A stretch of DNA of 64,000 nt, from contig JALHRR010000020.1 in assembly GCA_022841345.1 (NCBI GenBank), positions 1-64,000 of the forward strand, written 5' to 3'. Shown here piece by piece: positions 11,319-19,551 of the stretch; the stretch's first letter is position 1, and every line of letters starts with the position of its first letter. The notes beneath the pieces are model-generated. The model was not told the origin of the DNA. It was given only the letters and a program-made list of their open reading frames with translations, and ran no database searches. Made by a program: the position numbers and the translations under genes. The stretch is from Saprospiraceae bacterium (lineage in GTDB: Bacteria; Bacteroidota; Bacteroidia; Chitinophagales; Saprospiraceae).

Positions 11319-11849
11319 TCACTTGTAAACAACTTCCGCATTCTCATTCTTAATCCAGATGCCCCAGGTGCGGCTGTAGCCGTGAATCTTGTTGGTTTCT
11401 TTTGCTGATGCATTGACAACAGGATAACCGCGATTTACCCATTCAAAAATACTTCCATAGATATTGTAGACTTCTTTGAAGCCCATGTCCAGAAGCTTTT
11501 CCGTCATTTTCTCACTTCTGTACCCAATGGAGCAATAGATAGCAACCGGCTTGTTTTTATCCAGTTTTTGAAGAACTTCCTCATTCATTTCTTTGTAACC
11601 GAGTAACTGAGCGTTTTTCAAGTGTGAGACATTGAACTCCTCCGGTTCTCTGGCATCCAGGATCTGGAATTCCGTGTATCTTTCCTTCAGCTCACTCACG
11701 TCAAGCGTTGGGACTGTGCCCTTCACTGTCTGCTTCACCATTTTGTCAAACCATTTGTTTTCACAATACGGTTCATCCTTATTTTGTGCGACACCGCTGT
11801 ATCTGCACGCGCTCCAGAGCAGCATCATCAGGAAAAATATTCTTTTCAT
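11319..11849 (-). CDS. Rhodanese-like sulfurtransferase, exported
   Basis: 176-residue protein with an N-terminal hydrophobic signal (MKRIFFLMMLLWSACRYSGVAQ). Whether Cys15 is a lipobox cysteine is uncertain because the preceding WSA is not canonical. The rest is a single rhodanese domain: ILDAREPEEFNVSHLKNAQLLGY and the active-site loop YCSIGYRSEKM with the catalytic Cys, then YNIYGSIFEWVNRGYPV. It would act in the periplasm, transferring sulfur or serving redox or sensing roles; the substrate cannot be told. It is separated from mvaD by 18 bp and may be its downstream operon partner. Confidence 0.88.
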   Translation of the reverse strand: MKRIFFLMMLLWSACRYSGVAQNKDEPYCENKWFDKMVKQTVKGTVPTLDVSELKERYTEFQILDAREPEEFNVSHLKNAQLLGYKEMNEEVLQKLDKNKPVAIYCSIGYRSEKMTEKLLDMGFKEVYNIYGSIFEWVNRGYPVVNASAKETNKIHGYSRTWGIWIKNENAEVVYK

Positions 11850-11867
11850 TATTTTAAATTATGTGCA

Positions 11868-12962
11868 TCAAATCTGCACCGGTCCGTCGCCTACTCTGTC
11901 AGAGATATAAATACCATCCTGACAATGCGGAACTAACTCTGTAACAATGAAATCAGTCACCTGTTCATGCTTGTCATCCGGATAGAGCAAATGGATATTA
12001 GGGCCTGCATCCAGACTGAAATATGCCTGAATTCCAGTATCCTTTCTATACTGACGTATTTTCCTGATCAAAGCAATGCTGGCGGGTTCCATCAAAATAT
12101 AGGAAGGATTGGACTGCATCATGAGCGCATGCAGCGTGAGCGCTTCCTGTTCGATGATGTCACCGGCGCGATCTATTTCCCCCGATTCAAGGGCTCCCAG
12201 GATCTGATGCAATCTTTGTTTCGCCTGCTGATATCTCGCATCTGCAAAGGGGTGATCCTGCATCAACTGATGTCCTGCACTACTGGACACAGCTTTTTCT
12301 TTTTGACTTACAATCAAAATGGCATTATGAAAAGACTTAAATACATCATGCATTTTGCTTTCCATCGGAATCGCATACAGATCCGAAGAATCCGCAACGC
12401 CTGCTGTTTCGCCCCATAGTGCTGCTTTGCCATATATGGATCTGCAGGCTGATCCGGACAAGAGTCTGGAGGCATAAGAAGCTTTTCTTTCAAATTCAAC
12501 ATCATCCGATAATGTTCCGAACAACTCATCTTCCAGGCTGCAAAGACATAACGCCAGTGCGCTCATACTGGAAGCAGAAGAAGCAATTCCGGCTGAATGT
12601 GGGAATGAATTATGGGTGTCCACAATGAGACGCATCTGATGCAGGAATGGAAACATCTCGAGCAATTTTTGCATTCTCAACTTCAATTCCTCCTCAAATG
12701 CCTCATGTCTCATTTGCTGGAAAAACAATTCCAGTTCGATGGTTTTGTCCGTTCCGTCCTTGGGCCCCCATTCCAATGTCATATTGGTATATGCCTGTTC
12801 CAGTGTGAAGCTGATCGAGGGATTCCTCGGCAATTGTTGTCCAAGTTTGCCCCAATACTTGATCAGTGCCAGATTGGAAGGGCTTTGCCAGGTGATCATT
12901 CCTTCAGGGGTTTGACCACTTTCAATGACTAAATGAGGGTTGTTGTAAAGGGTTGATTTCAT
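11868..12962 (-). CDS. mvaD: Diphosphomevalonate decarboxylase
   Basis: 364-residue GHMP-superfamily enzyme converting mevalonate 5-diphosphate to isopentenyl diphosphate with ATP, the last step of the classical mevalonate pathway. Diagnostic features: PSNLALIKYWGK near residue 30 (substrate loop), NSFPHSAGIASSASSMSALALC (ATP-binding P-loop, with the PxxxGxxSSAS core), SGSACRSIYGKAALW, and YFSLDAGPNIHLLY near the C-terminus, where the Asp is the conserved catalytic-region residue. The mevalonate route is used by several Bacteroidota groups, including Saprospiria and Flavobacteriia. No other pathway gene is in the window. Confidence 0.93.
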   Translation of the reverse strand: MKSTLYNNPHLVIESGQTPEGMITWQSPSNLALIKYWGKLGQQLPRNPSISFTLEQAYTNMTLEWGPKDGTDKTIELELFFQQMRHEAFEEELKLRMQKLLEMFPFLHQMRLIVDTHNSFPHSAGIASSASSMSALALCLCSLEDELFGTLSDDVEFERKASYASRLLSGSACRSIYGKAALWGETAGVADSSDLYAIPMESKMHDVFKSFHNAILIVSQKEKAVSSSAGHQLMQDHPFADARYQQAKQRLHQILGALESGEIDRAGDIIEQEALTLHALMMQSNPSYILMEPASIALIRKIRQYRKDTGIQAYFSLDAGPNIHLLYPDDKHEQVTDFIVTELVPHCQDGIYISDRVGDGPVQI

Positions 12963-13027
12963 GCTTTTATCTTTATTCAGTTCGAATGTAGGTCACAACG
13001 ACCTTATTTGTTTTCATCTTGATTCAC

Positions 13028-13077
13028 CCCGGATTGCAATCCGGGCTAACCATTGGTAATACCCCTTTCTGGGGTAT
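13028..13077. repeat. REP-like pair of palindromes
   Basis: CCCGGATTGCAATCCGGG (13028-13045) is a perfect 18-bp palindrome; 13 bp on, ATACCCC-TTTCT-GGGGTAT (13059-13077) is a 7-bp hairpin. GGATTGCAATCC cores of this kind are typical of REP elements moved by RAYT transposases, though no RAYT gene is seen here. They sit between mvaD and the 386-residue gene. Confidence 0.6.
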
Positions 13078-13096
13078 ATTATTCTCAATTTCTCTT

Positions 13097-14257
13097 CTAT
13101 TCAGGCTTCCCAAATCCAATAGAGGACATCATCAGGTACATTTCGCGCCGCAAATTAATGATTTCTGTCCAACGATGGTGCCGGTGTATAAAAGTACCTG
13201 TTTGAAACACGGAGGGAAGATCATACAATAGGTTTTTTCCACTGTCCGGATGTATTCTCAAAACCAGGGCTTCTATCCATTCAGATGTTACATTTTCCTT
13301 TTTTAGCGTCTCTGTGGACAAAAGTGAAGTAACCTGAGAAAGTATGGGTGTCAAATTCACCGGCAGAGGAAATTCACCTGCGAGTATCCATTGAATCAGG
13401 CTCTGCTGTCGCTGCAGGACAAGTTCATCCTGATGCCATGACTTCAATAAATGTATATGATGTGACACGGGAATTGCCCGGAGAAAGATTTTCATTTGAA
13501 GATTACCCCATTTGGAATCATCAGGAGCAGATTGATAATTTTTGTAAGCAGCATTCAATAGTTCTTTTTCATCATAGGTAATGAGGTTATAAATCCATTG
13601 ATCCCTTTGCTCCGGATGCGCCTCCAGAATCTGCCACCATAACGCTGCATCCGGCATCAGATCCAGGCTTTTCAAATTGAAATGCAATAAACTCTGTGGA
13701 CTTGCTTTTCCAAATATCGATTTTTTATTCTTTACTAATCCACCTATATCTTTCTTCACTATGGTGGGAGATTTCTTTATATCAGGGTCAATAAACTGCT
13801 TTTTGATTTTGTACTTTCCATTCATTTGTCTTATGACTTCCAGCTGTTCCGGCACATATTGATGCAAAAAGTTTCCATCCATACGATCTGGTAAAATCCC
13901 GGATTTAAAAAGCTCAGGCAAAAGAATCGGATTCAATTGCCATTTGTAATGCTGATGCAGGTAACAAAACTCCGGAAGGAGCTCGTCATAGTTATTCAGA
14001 ATATGCTTTTTATAAAAAAAATATGTCCGTCTGGGGGCGAAAGGAAGCATCTTCGAAATAGTTTCTGAAGGATCTGAGAGCATTACCTGAGGAAGGCGTG
14101 ACTCAAAACTAAAAAGGGAAATAACATTCAACAGGTTTTTCTCCAAAGTTGCCTCCTGATCAAAGACAATCCCTGTCTTCTCCCAAAATTCCGGAGAAGG
14201 TTGTACTCTGGAAGTGCCCAGCATAAGGTAACGACAAAGTTCAGTTTGAATATGCAT
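13097..14257 (-). CDS. Uncharacterised protein, possibly DUF5691 family
   Basis: 386-residue protein without signal peptide or membrane segment. The start MHIQTELCRYLMLGTSRV resembles what I remember of the DUF5691 family (a helical repeat-like protein found beside SWIM, MoxR-ATPase and VWA proteins in several phyla), but those partners are not adjacent here and I cannot confirm it. The sequence is rich in W, L and H and looks alpha-helical (ALWWQILEAHPEQRDQWIYNLITYDEKELLNAAYKNY). No catalytic motif is apparent. Stop overlaps nothing; 134 bp with REP-like palindromes separate it from mvaD. Confidence 0.7.
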   Translation of the reverse strand: MHIQTELCRYLMLGTSRVQPSPEFWEKTGIVFDQEATLEKNLLNVISLFSFESRLPQVMLSDPSETISKMLPFAPRRTYFFYKKHILNNYDELLPEFCYLHQHYKWQLNPILLPELFKSGILPDRMDGNFLHQYVPEQLEVIRQMNGKYKIKKQFIDPDIKKSPTIVKKDIGGLVKNKKSIFGKASPQSLLHFNLKSLDLMPDAALWWQILEAHPEQRDQWIYNLITYDEKELLNAAYKNYQSAPDDSKWGNLQMKIFLRAIPVSHHIHLLKSWHQDELVLQRQQSLIQWILAGEFPLPVNLTPILSQVTSLLSTETLKKENVTSEWIEALVLRIHPDSGKNLLYDLPSVFQTGTFIHRHHRWTEIINLRREMYLMMSSIGFGKPE

Positions 14258-15164
14258 GTTATTGTAAATCTAATACAATACTTCTGTTCTCTTTTACCAT
14301 TTCTTTTATCTCTTGAGTAATATACCTACGCTCTTTTTCAGTTCAGGATTCTGTTCCTCAGGAGTTTAGCCACCAAAATGTTTTTTTACTTTTTCATGAC
14401 AAAATTTCGTGGTCATGTAAACCTAATTAGAAGCTAACCCGGGCTGGATGCTGTAAAATTAATGCTTTGAAAAAGAAGAACTGAAATATGCCTGAAAGGC
14501 CCGTATATAACGAAGAAAGCCGGACTACCCCATTGTCCGGCTTTACAATCTCAAACTATGAAAACAAAAACTAAACCCTCAAATCTTTTGTAACTATTTA
14601 AACGCCAGGCGTTTTTAAAAGTTCCATCCGATTTGAAAAAACTACCTGACTCGCTTAGGCATTGCCAAAGAATCCCGTAGAATATTTTGATAAAAAATGC
14701 GGCTGCGTTGACTTTGCGACGCATCAAAGTGCTTTGATAGGGTAAAGAAAATAAAACTCCTTATATTTTTCAAATAGTTATTACTGTTCTGCAAAAAAAC
14801 TATCTGACAAAATTCAAAGTTGTCGTTCGATTATTACAAGAAAGAATATTTGGATTTTCTTTACCCTGATGGGCAATGGCAATTCGCCCCTACGATTGTG
14901 CCCACCGCCAGCAGTTACCGATTCTATGCCTCAACAAACCACAGACCAAACTCTTCACAAATATTCACACTGAAAACCTCAATCTTCCCACATTCCTCAC
15001 CTAAATACTCGCGCTCATCACATCAATCTTTATCAATCTCCTTCAATCTTCTCAAACACTAACTCAAAACACCCACTCTCTCCTCAATCTTTTCAATCTC
15101 ACCCACACTCCCCTCTCAACACCCATCACCCCCACCTTATCAATCTTCCCTCACTCACTAACAC
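14258..15164. other. 907-bp intergenic region of decayed repeats
   Basis: No convincing gene. It holds a 10-bp hairpin AAAGCCGGAC/GTCCGGCTTT (14516-14544) followed 14 nt later by an ATG opening an 11-codon frame, which looks like a leftover gene leader; an AAACGCC/GGCGTTT inverted repeat (14598-14616); ATCAAAG-TG-CTTTGAT near 14725-14740; a REP-like element (14871-14889); and a G-free tract on the plus strand (15014-15169). The 80-codon frame 14820-15062 runs through the last two and is judged spurious. Confidence 0.6.
14871..14893 (-). repeat. REP-like element
   Basis: On the minus strand GTAGGGGCGAATTGCCATTG followed by CCC. The GGGGCGAA...GCCC layout is a familiar bacterial REP (RAYT-associated) word; the GGGC/GCCC arms bracket a short loop. 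Single copy in this window. Confidence 0.5.
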
Positions 15165-15169
15165 TCACC
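14946..15169. repeat. G-depleted tract with repeated TCAATCT
   Basis: From 15014 to 15169 the plus strand has no G at all (156 nt), and from 14946 only three. TCAATCT occurs about seven times at irregular spacing (for example near 15024, 15033, 15043, 15085, 15094 and 15140), mixed with CACTC/CAACAC words. It abuts the 3' end of the minus-strand gene at 15165, whose transcript would end in a C-free, G/A/U-only tail. Confidence 0.8.
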
Positions 15170-16565
15170 GTGCACCAATCTGCATTCCTGATAAAATCTC
15201 CTCCCAAAGATCCCTCCGTACATACTCCGGCATGATATGCTCCAATACTCGTCGGGTTTTGCTATTGTAAAGTACCAGTCGGGGAAATTGATACCATTGA
15301 TATGCTTTTGCAATGGGGTGAGTAATCCCCCCTTTCAGATGGACAGATGGAATACTTGCGGGTACTTTTGATTTACCTTCTTCCCATTTTTCAGAAGAAT
15401 AGTCAACAGAAACCGCCACCCATCCTAATGGATATTCATTGAGCCACTCCGGCTTGTGGAAAATTGAATCCTCTGTATAATAATCATACAGCATGAGGAT
15501 TATCAGCGAATCTTTCCCTCCATTGCTTTCAAGTATTGTAACATTGGGCTCAATATTGTCAAGATTTAATGTAGATGAAGCGTCTGGTAAACCTGCATGC
15601 ATTGATTTTAATGCGTTTTCAAGATCTTCTGCATACGTTTCAGTGTCCTTGAGCAGGAAAAGACAATCTCTGATAAAATCTACGTCTTTGGCAGTCATTT
15701 TCCGGGGGTTGATCTGACGACTGCTGCTCTCCAATCTGGCTCTCACCCTGAATGTTTGAGAAAAATCCAAATCTCTTCTCAACTGTGTACAATTGATCAT
15801 GTCCGGCATCTCCATCACTTCAAACTTACCAAAACCCATTTTTGACGCTAATTGACCCAGCGCAATTATCTGCGGGTATTGTGCATACAATTCTCTCGTT
15901 CTGGCAACAACCTCTTCCGGAAAAGTGAAGCTTGTTGTATCTTTTGTATGCATGGAACTTGTCTCTCTTAAATGAGTGTACAACCATTTTCTGGCAAACA
16001 TATTTGCCTTGTACAACTCCAGAAAATAAACCTCAGACTCTGATGCAGTAAAATGATCTAGCATCCAGGTATTGATGGAGATGCTGTCTTGTGTAGCATT
16101 GCCCGTATTAAGCGGGTCTAAAAGATCCGGATATCTTCTGCTTACACCGTAGTTCTGGTATTCGTAAAAGAATTTCTGTACGTTTCTGGTCTGTCCCTGA
16201 AAATCTATGTGAGAGATTGTTTCTGTTTCGGGAGAATTAGTAAACTTGATATGAAGCAAATCTCCCGGCCACAAAAACAGTTTTATAGAATAAGGTTTAC
16301 CAAACATTTCCAAACTGGCCAATGTAGGTTTTTCAAGTAAAATTTTAATATATCCACGACCATTTTCATCCGGTTGAATTTCTTTGAGATCATGCCTGAA
16401 TGAGCCATTTTCTATCATTAAGACGCTTGATTTCCAACTTGAATCAGGATACTCGATGAGAATTTCCATCGAGCTCTCTTTATCCTGTCCTTTCAAATCA
16501 GGATGATATCCTATTAAAACAACAATGATCCATACGAGATGACGAAAGCCAGATTTACTTCTCAT
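15165..16565 (-). CDS. Exported thioredoxin-like-fold protein without CxxC (tentative)
   Basis: 466 residues from the chosen ATG at 16565, which gives the signal peptide MRSKSGFRHLVWIIVVLIGYHPDLKGQ; the open frame extends 26 codons further (to 16643), but those codons have no signal-like character. The N-terminal region (MEILIEYPDSSWKSSVLMIENGSFRHDL) resembles the DUF4369 domain found before TlpA-like thioredoxins in Bacteroidota. The C-terminal 130 residues (DSLIILMLYDYYTEDSIFHKPEWLNEY, FPRLVLYN) read like a thioredoxin fold whose CxxC motif is absent, so redox chemistry is doubtful. The gene is divergent from the aspartoacylase-like gene with about 115 bp between starts. Function unknown. 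Confidence 0.7.
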   Translation of the reverse strand: MRSKSGFRHLVWIIVVLIGYHPDLKGQDKESSMEILIEYPDSSWKSSVLMIENGSFRHDLKEIQPDENGRGYIKILLEKPTLASLEMFGKPYSIKLFLWPGDLLHIKFTNSPETETISHIDFQGQTRNVQKFFYEYQNYGVSRRYPDLLDPLNTGNATQDSISINTWMLDHFTASESEVYFLELYKANMFARKWLYTHLRETSSMHTKDTTSFTFPEEVVARTRELYAQYPQIIALGQLASKMGFGKFEVMEMPDMINCTQLRRDLDFSQTFRVRARLESSSRQINPRKMTAKDVDFIRDCLFLLKDTETYAEDLENALKSMHAGLPDASSTLNLDNIEPNVTILESNGGKDSLIILMLYDYYTEDSIFHKPEWLNEYPLGWVAVSVDYSSEKWEEGKSKVPASIPSVHLKGGITHPIAKAYQWYQFPRLVLYNSKTRRVLEHIMPEYVRRDLWEEILSGMQIGAR

Positions 16566-16679
16566 GTCAGAAATATATTGAGAAATAACGATGGTTTTTA
16601 TTTTTCTGTATCTATTATTAATCCGGCAAAAAGGTGTTTTCAATTTTTAAATAATTATTCCTATCATTACCAACTCAGA

Positions 16680-17699
16680 ATGTTCCCGGTTAATCTTTTT
16701 CAGGAATCCAAACAACGCTCTATGTCAGTAAATGCTGCTACCCTTCAGCGACATCTCGGCACTTATGATGAAGGCCATCCGGGTCCTCTGGTGATATTGA
16801 TTGGAGCCATGCATGGCAACGAACTGGCTGGAGTCAAAGCGATTGATTTGGTAATGAAAATGCTGCAAGTCGAGCATGTGACAAAACCGGATTTTCTGTT
16901 TAAGGGACGACTCATTGCTTTCAGCGGGAATCTCCATGCAGCGAGAGAAGGGATGCGGTTCATTGACAGGGACCTTAATCGTCTATGGAATTATGAGCAT
17001 CTTGAAAAATTAAGGTCAGGAAAAATATCTCCGACGTGTGCTGAAGATCACGAATTGTTGGAACTCAGTGAAATCATAGAACAGGAAATCAAGACTTATA
17101 CAGGAAATCAAATTGTTCTTCTGGATCTTCATACTACTTCCGCCGGTGGAGGAATATTTGTTGTTCCGGCAGAGAAAGATTCCAGCAGGGTTTTGGCTTT
17201 AGGATTGGGCGCACCAGTGGTAGATGGGCTCCTTCAAAATTTGAGTAATACCTGCCTTCAATATTTCTCAACGCATTTTGTTGAAAAGAATCTGGATGCT
17301 GTGAGCTTTGAAAGTGGTCAGCATGATGATCCTGCCTCGGTATATGTGGCTATTGCGGCCATCATCAACCTCTTGCGATCTGTAGGCTGTGTAGAGGATC
17401 ATGATGTGGAAAGCCGGCACGACGTCATACTCAAAAAGCATTCCGCGGGTTTGCCCTGCTATAGCACATTAGTTGAAAAACATTCCATTCTTCCGGAAGA
17501 TCAGTTTGTCATGCATCCCGGATATCATAATTTTCAAAAGGTTTCCAGAGGAGAAGTGTTGGCTACTGATATCAATGGCCCCATTACTTCTCCGGAGGAT
17601 CTCATGATTTTGATGCCGCTTTATCAATCAAAGGGGAATGATGGATTTTTTCTGATAAGGCCGGATGAGAGGAAGGGGTATTTTGAGGAAGCTGATTGA
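16680..17699 (+). CDS. Succinylglutamate desuccinylase / aspartoacylase family zinc hydrolase
   Basis: 339 residues from ATG 16680; the open frame begins at 16539, but the first 47 codons overlap the divergent gene's start region and look non-coding. Zinc-carboxypeptidase (M14-like) fold: IGAMHGNELAGVKA supplies the HxxE zinc pair (His and Glu), LLDLHTTSAGGG the third ligand His, and FIDRDLNRLW the conserved substrate-binding RDxNR. Members cleave N-acyl amino acids. The exact acyl substrate is not predictable. No linked arginine-catabolism genes are present, so a specific AstE assignment is not made. Confidence 0.88.
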   Translation: MFPVNLFQESKQRSMSVNAATLQRHLGTYDEGHPGPLVILIGAMHGNELAGVKAIDLVMKMLQVEHVTKPDFLFKGRLIAFSGNLHAAREGMRFIDRDLNRLWNYEHLEKLRSGKISPTCAEDHELLELSEIIEQEIKTYTGNQIVLLDLHTTSAGGGIFVVPAEKDSSRVLALGLGAPVVDGLLQNLSNTCLQYFSTHFVEKNLDAVSFESGQHDDPASVYVAIAAIINLLRSVGCVEDHDVESRHDVILKKHSAGLPCYSTLVEKHSILPEDQFVMHPGYHNFQKVSRGEVLATDINGPITSPEDLMILMPLYQSKGNDGFFLIRPDERKGYFEEAD

Positions 17700-17778
17700 T
17701 GACATTTCTCTGCTCATTTCTTCTCAGAGTCCTTTCATCTCTCAGTTGAGTATAGAAATACGATGTTGTACTGATAAA

Positions 17779-18411
17779 TTATATGGCCTTAGCCGCTTCG
17801 AGAATATCTTTAAAGCCATCAATATCATATAGTAGGCCTGGTAAATCTTTGTCAAGCCAAAATAAAAATAAAAGCATTTCTTTATGCCTTGCTTCTAAGT
17901 TTTTAAGATTGTTAAATACGGGCTCATAATGGTAGACACGGTTGCGCAATATCCGAATGTGATGCAAGACATCCGATATGGTGTCTCGTTTTCTAATATG
18001 CTTTGGCGTGTTTCTGAAAATCAATCGCAAGGGCTTCCATAATAAGCTTGCATAGTTTCGATTAAATAAGGTAGTCCAAAATCCAAAGTTTAATTCGGCA
18101 ATTATTCTGTCTGATGTTATGGTCTTTCTACGTAATGTAAGTTTTTGTGTTGCGTCAGAAACGAAAGTCAAAAACTCTAAAGGCAATTTATTTTTAAACC
18201 AAAATTCGTCTTGAAAATGTACTTTCAAAGTTTCGTGAATAGCATTCCTTAAACTTATTTCGATGACAGCTAAAACTGGGTAGAAGGCTTCAGATAGTTC
18301 AATGTTTATTTTGTAAAGGAGATAGGCTTTTTCAAAATCAAGATTTGCCTCTTCAAGATATACATTAAATCTTGGCGTGGATAGATAATAATTTAACTGT
18401 TGTTCTGTCAT
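17779..18411 (-). CDS. Abi-family (AbiD/AbiF-like) HEPN protein
   Basis: 210-residue protein resembling phage abortive-infection Abi_2 proteins. The N-terminus (LNYYLSTPRFNVYLEEANLDFEKAYLLYKINIELSEAFYPVLAVIEISLRNAIHETL) is typical, and residues 156-161 give R-N-R-V-Y-H, the Rx4-6H motif of HEPN ribonucleases, in the context HIRILRNRVYHYEP. Such proteins are thought to kill or arrest infected cells by cutting RNA. It stands alone with no visible antitoxin; the next minus-strand gene (19067-19405) is separated by an opposite-strand gene. Family call by motif; activity inferred. Confidence 0.8.
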   Translation of the reverse strand: MTEQQLNYYLSTPRFNVYLEEANLDFEKAYLLYKINIELSEAFYPVLAVIEISLRNAIHETLKVHFQDEFWFKNKLPLEFLTFVSDATQKLTLRRKTITSDRIIAELNFGFWTTLFNRNYASLLWKPLRLIFRNTPKHIRKRDTISDVLHHIRILRNRVYHYEPVFNNLKNLEARHKEMLLFLFWLDKDLPGLLYDIDGFKDILEAAKAI

Positions 18412-18460
18412 GAATTATTACAAATTTGCATAAACACACACAAAAGTCCAAATTCTACCG

Positions 18461-18468
18461 TATTTTTG
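18461..18468 (+). promoter_or_regulatory. Candidate -7 box (TATTTTTG)
   Basis: Fits TAnnTTTG and lies 102 bp before the 18571 start, in the divergent gap with the Abi gene. No -33 TTTG at the expected spacing. Weak on its own. Confidence 0.25.
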
Positions 18469-18570
18469 TATTGTGATGCTGCTTCCTCCTCTCCCAAACT
18501 TGTGTTGGTGATGAAAGCAGCTTTTGCATTTTAGAGCATTGCTTTTCAGCTCAAATTAATCACACCACAC

Positions 18571-19044
18571 ATGGGACAATTTATTTCAGAGGAAGATATC
18601 GATCAGGTATTTGAAGAGATGAGCACTAAAGAAAGCCTGCAGGAAAAATGGCTTCGTTCGTTTACCAATCAACAACCGCATATTGCAGCCTGGCTGCTGG
18701 GAGAATCCTTTGAATTGCTCACGGATGAAGAAAAAGACTTGCTGTTCTTTCTGGCTATGGTGATTTATGAAGCTTCCAAAAGAAAAAATGGGTCCCTTCC
18801 TGAAGTAGACGGAGAATCCCTTCGCGATGCCGAAGAACTCAACTGGCAAATCATGGAAGACGTGAAAGCAACAACCTTCAGAGATCGCATTTCCGTTTTC
18901 TTTGATGATACGGAGCAGGAGGATGTTCTCGCATTCATAGAAGACTCTCTTGTCGAGGACGAGGAAGATGAACCAATTGTCACTAAGGTTGGCAGAGAAC
19001 CTATGTTTCTGGGATTAAAAACTGTGGCTGATGTGTTGACGTGA
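18571..19044 (+). CDS. Small acidic protein of unknown function
   Basis: 157-residue soluble protein, strongly acidic (SLVEDEEDEPIV near the C-terminus; EEDIDQVFEEM at the start). No signal peptide, membrane segment or metal motif. It looks mostly helical up to about residue 100 (AAWLLGESFELLTDEEKDLLFFLAMVIYEASKRKNG) and ends with an extended tail. I do not recognise the family. It is divergent from the Abi gene; nothing nearby indicates a pathway. Confidence 0.7.
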   Translation: MGQFISEEDIDQVFEEMSTKESLQEKWLRSFTNQQPHIAAWLLGESFELLTDEEKDLLFFLAMVIYEASKRKNGSLPEVDGESLRDAEELNWQIMEDVKATTFRDRISVFFDDTEQEDVLAFIEDSLVEDEEDEPIVTKVGREPMFLGLKTVADVLT

Positions 19045-19066
19045 TGTAGTAGTAATTAGAGCAGTG

Positions 19067-19405
19067 TTACATTCCTTGTTCTATATCCCAAATTCCTGAT
19101 TGCTCAAATTCTCTTATATTCTCTTTCCATAGTTTATACTCGTCACTTGTGTAATCAACATCTTGATTTTCATTTTTCGGAGGACTTGGCTGGTTACCAC
19201 TTAAAAAGCCCTTAACCCAGTATTTTGTCTGTTCTGACGACTCAAGTATTTCATCCTTGGAAACAAAAAATGACCTTTGTTTTACAGGACACCATGCCCA
19301 CATTCTTCCATGGAAAGTATGTGGATTTCCGATCAGAAAATGTTTTCCGTCACAACCTTTATGGTTAAACCATAACTTATCGTCGTAAGAAGTTTCTTGC
19401 TCCAT
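19067..19405 (-). CDS. Hypothetical protein
   Basis: 112 residues, soluble, rich in W, H and K (NHKGCDGKHFLIGNPHTFHGRMWAWCPVKQRSFFVSKDEI). The two Cys and several His in the first half could be a metal or beta-sheet fold, but no known motif fits. Its stop lies 22 bp from the convergent gene's stop. Codon use looks normal. Treated as a real but unassigned gene. Confidence 0.55.
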   Translation of the reverse strand: MEQETSYDDKLWFNHKGCDGKHFLIGNPHTFHGRMWAWCPVKQRSFFVSKDEILESSEQTKYWVKGFLSGNQPSPPKNENQDVDYTSDEYKLWKENIREFEQSGIWDIEQGM

Positions 19406-19551
19406 GATTTAACAAAAATATATGTCAAAATCTTCTTTGGACTTATTCAATAATATCTCTTTATTCACAGCTCTAATTTATATAATGTTAAAAAAATCAT
19501 TAACCATCTTTCTTCATTTGCGTCTTTTCATGTAATCAGAGACACCATAAA

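Noticed and set aside
11076-11408. 110-codon ORF after the large barrel protein
   Set aside because: It runs through family B and A repeats and into the antisense of the rhodanese gene.
14820-15062. 80-codon ORF in the repeat region
   Set aside because: It crosses a REP-like element and the G-free tract; the translation is low complexity (S, N, H) with no gene-like features.
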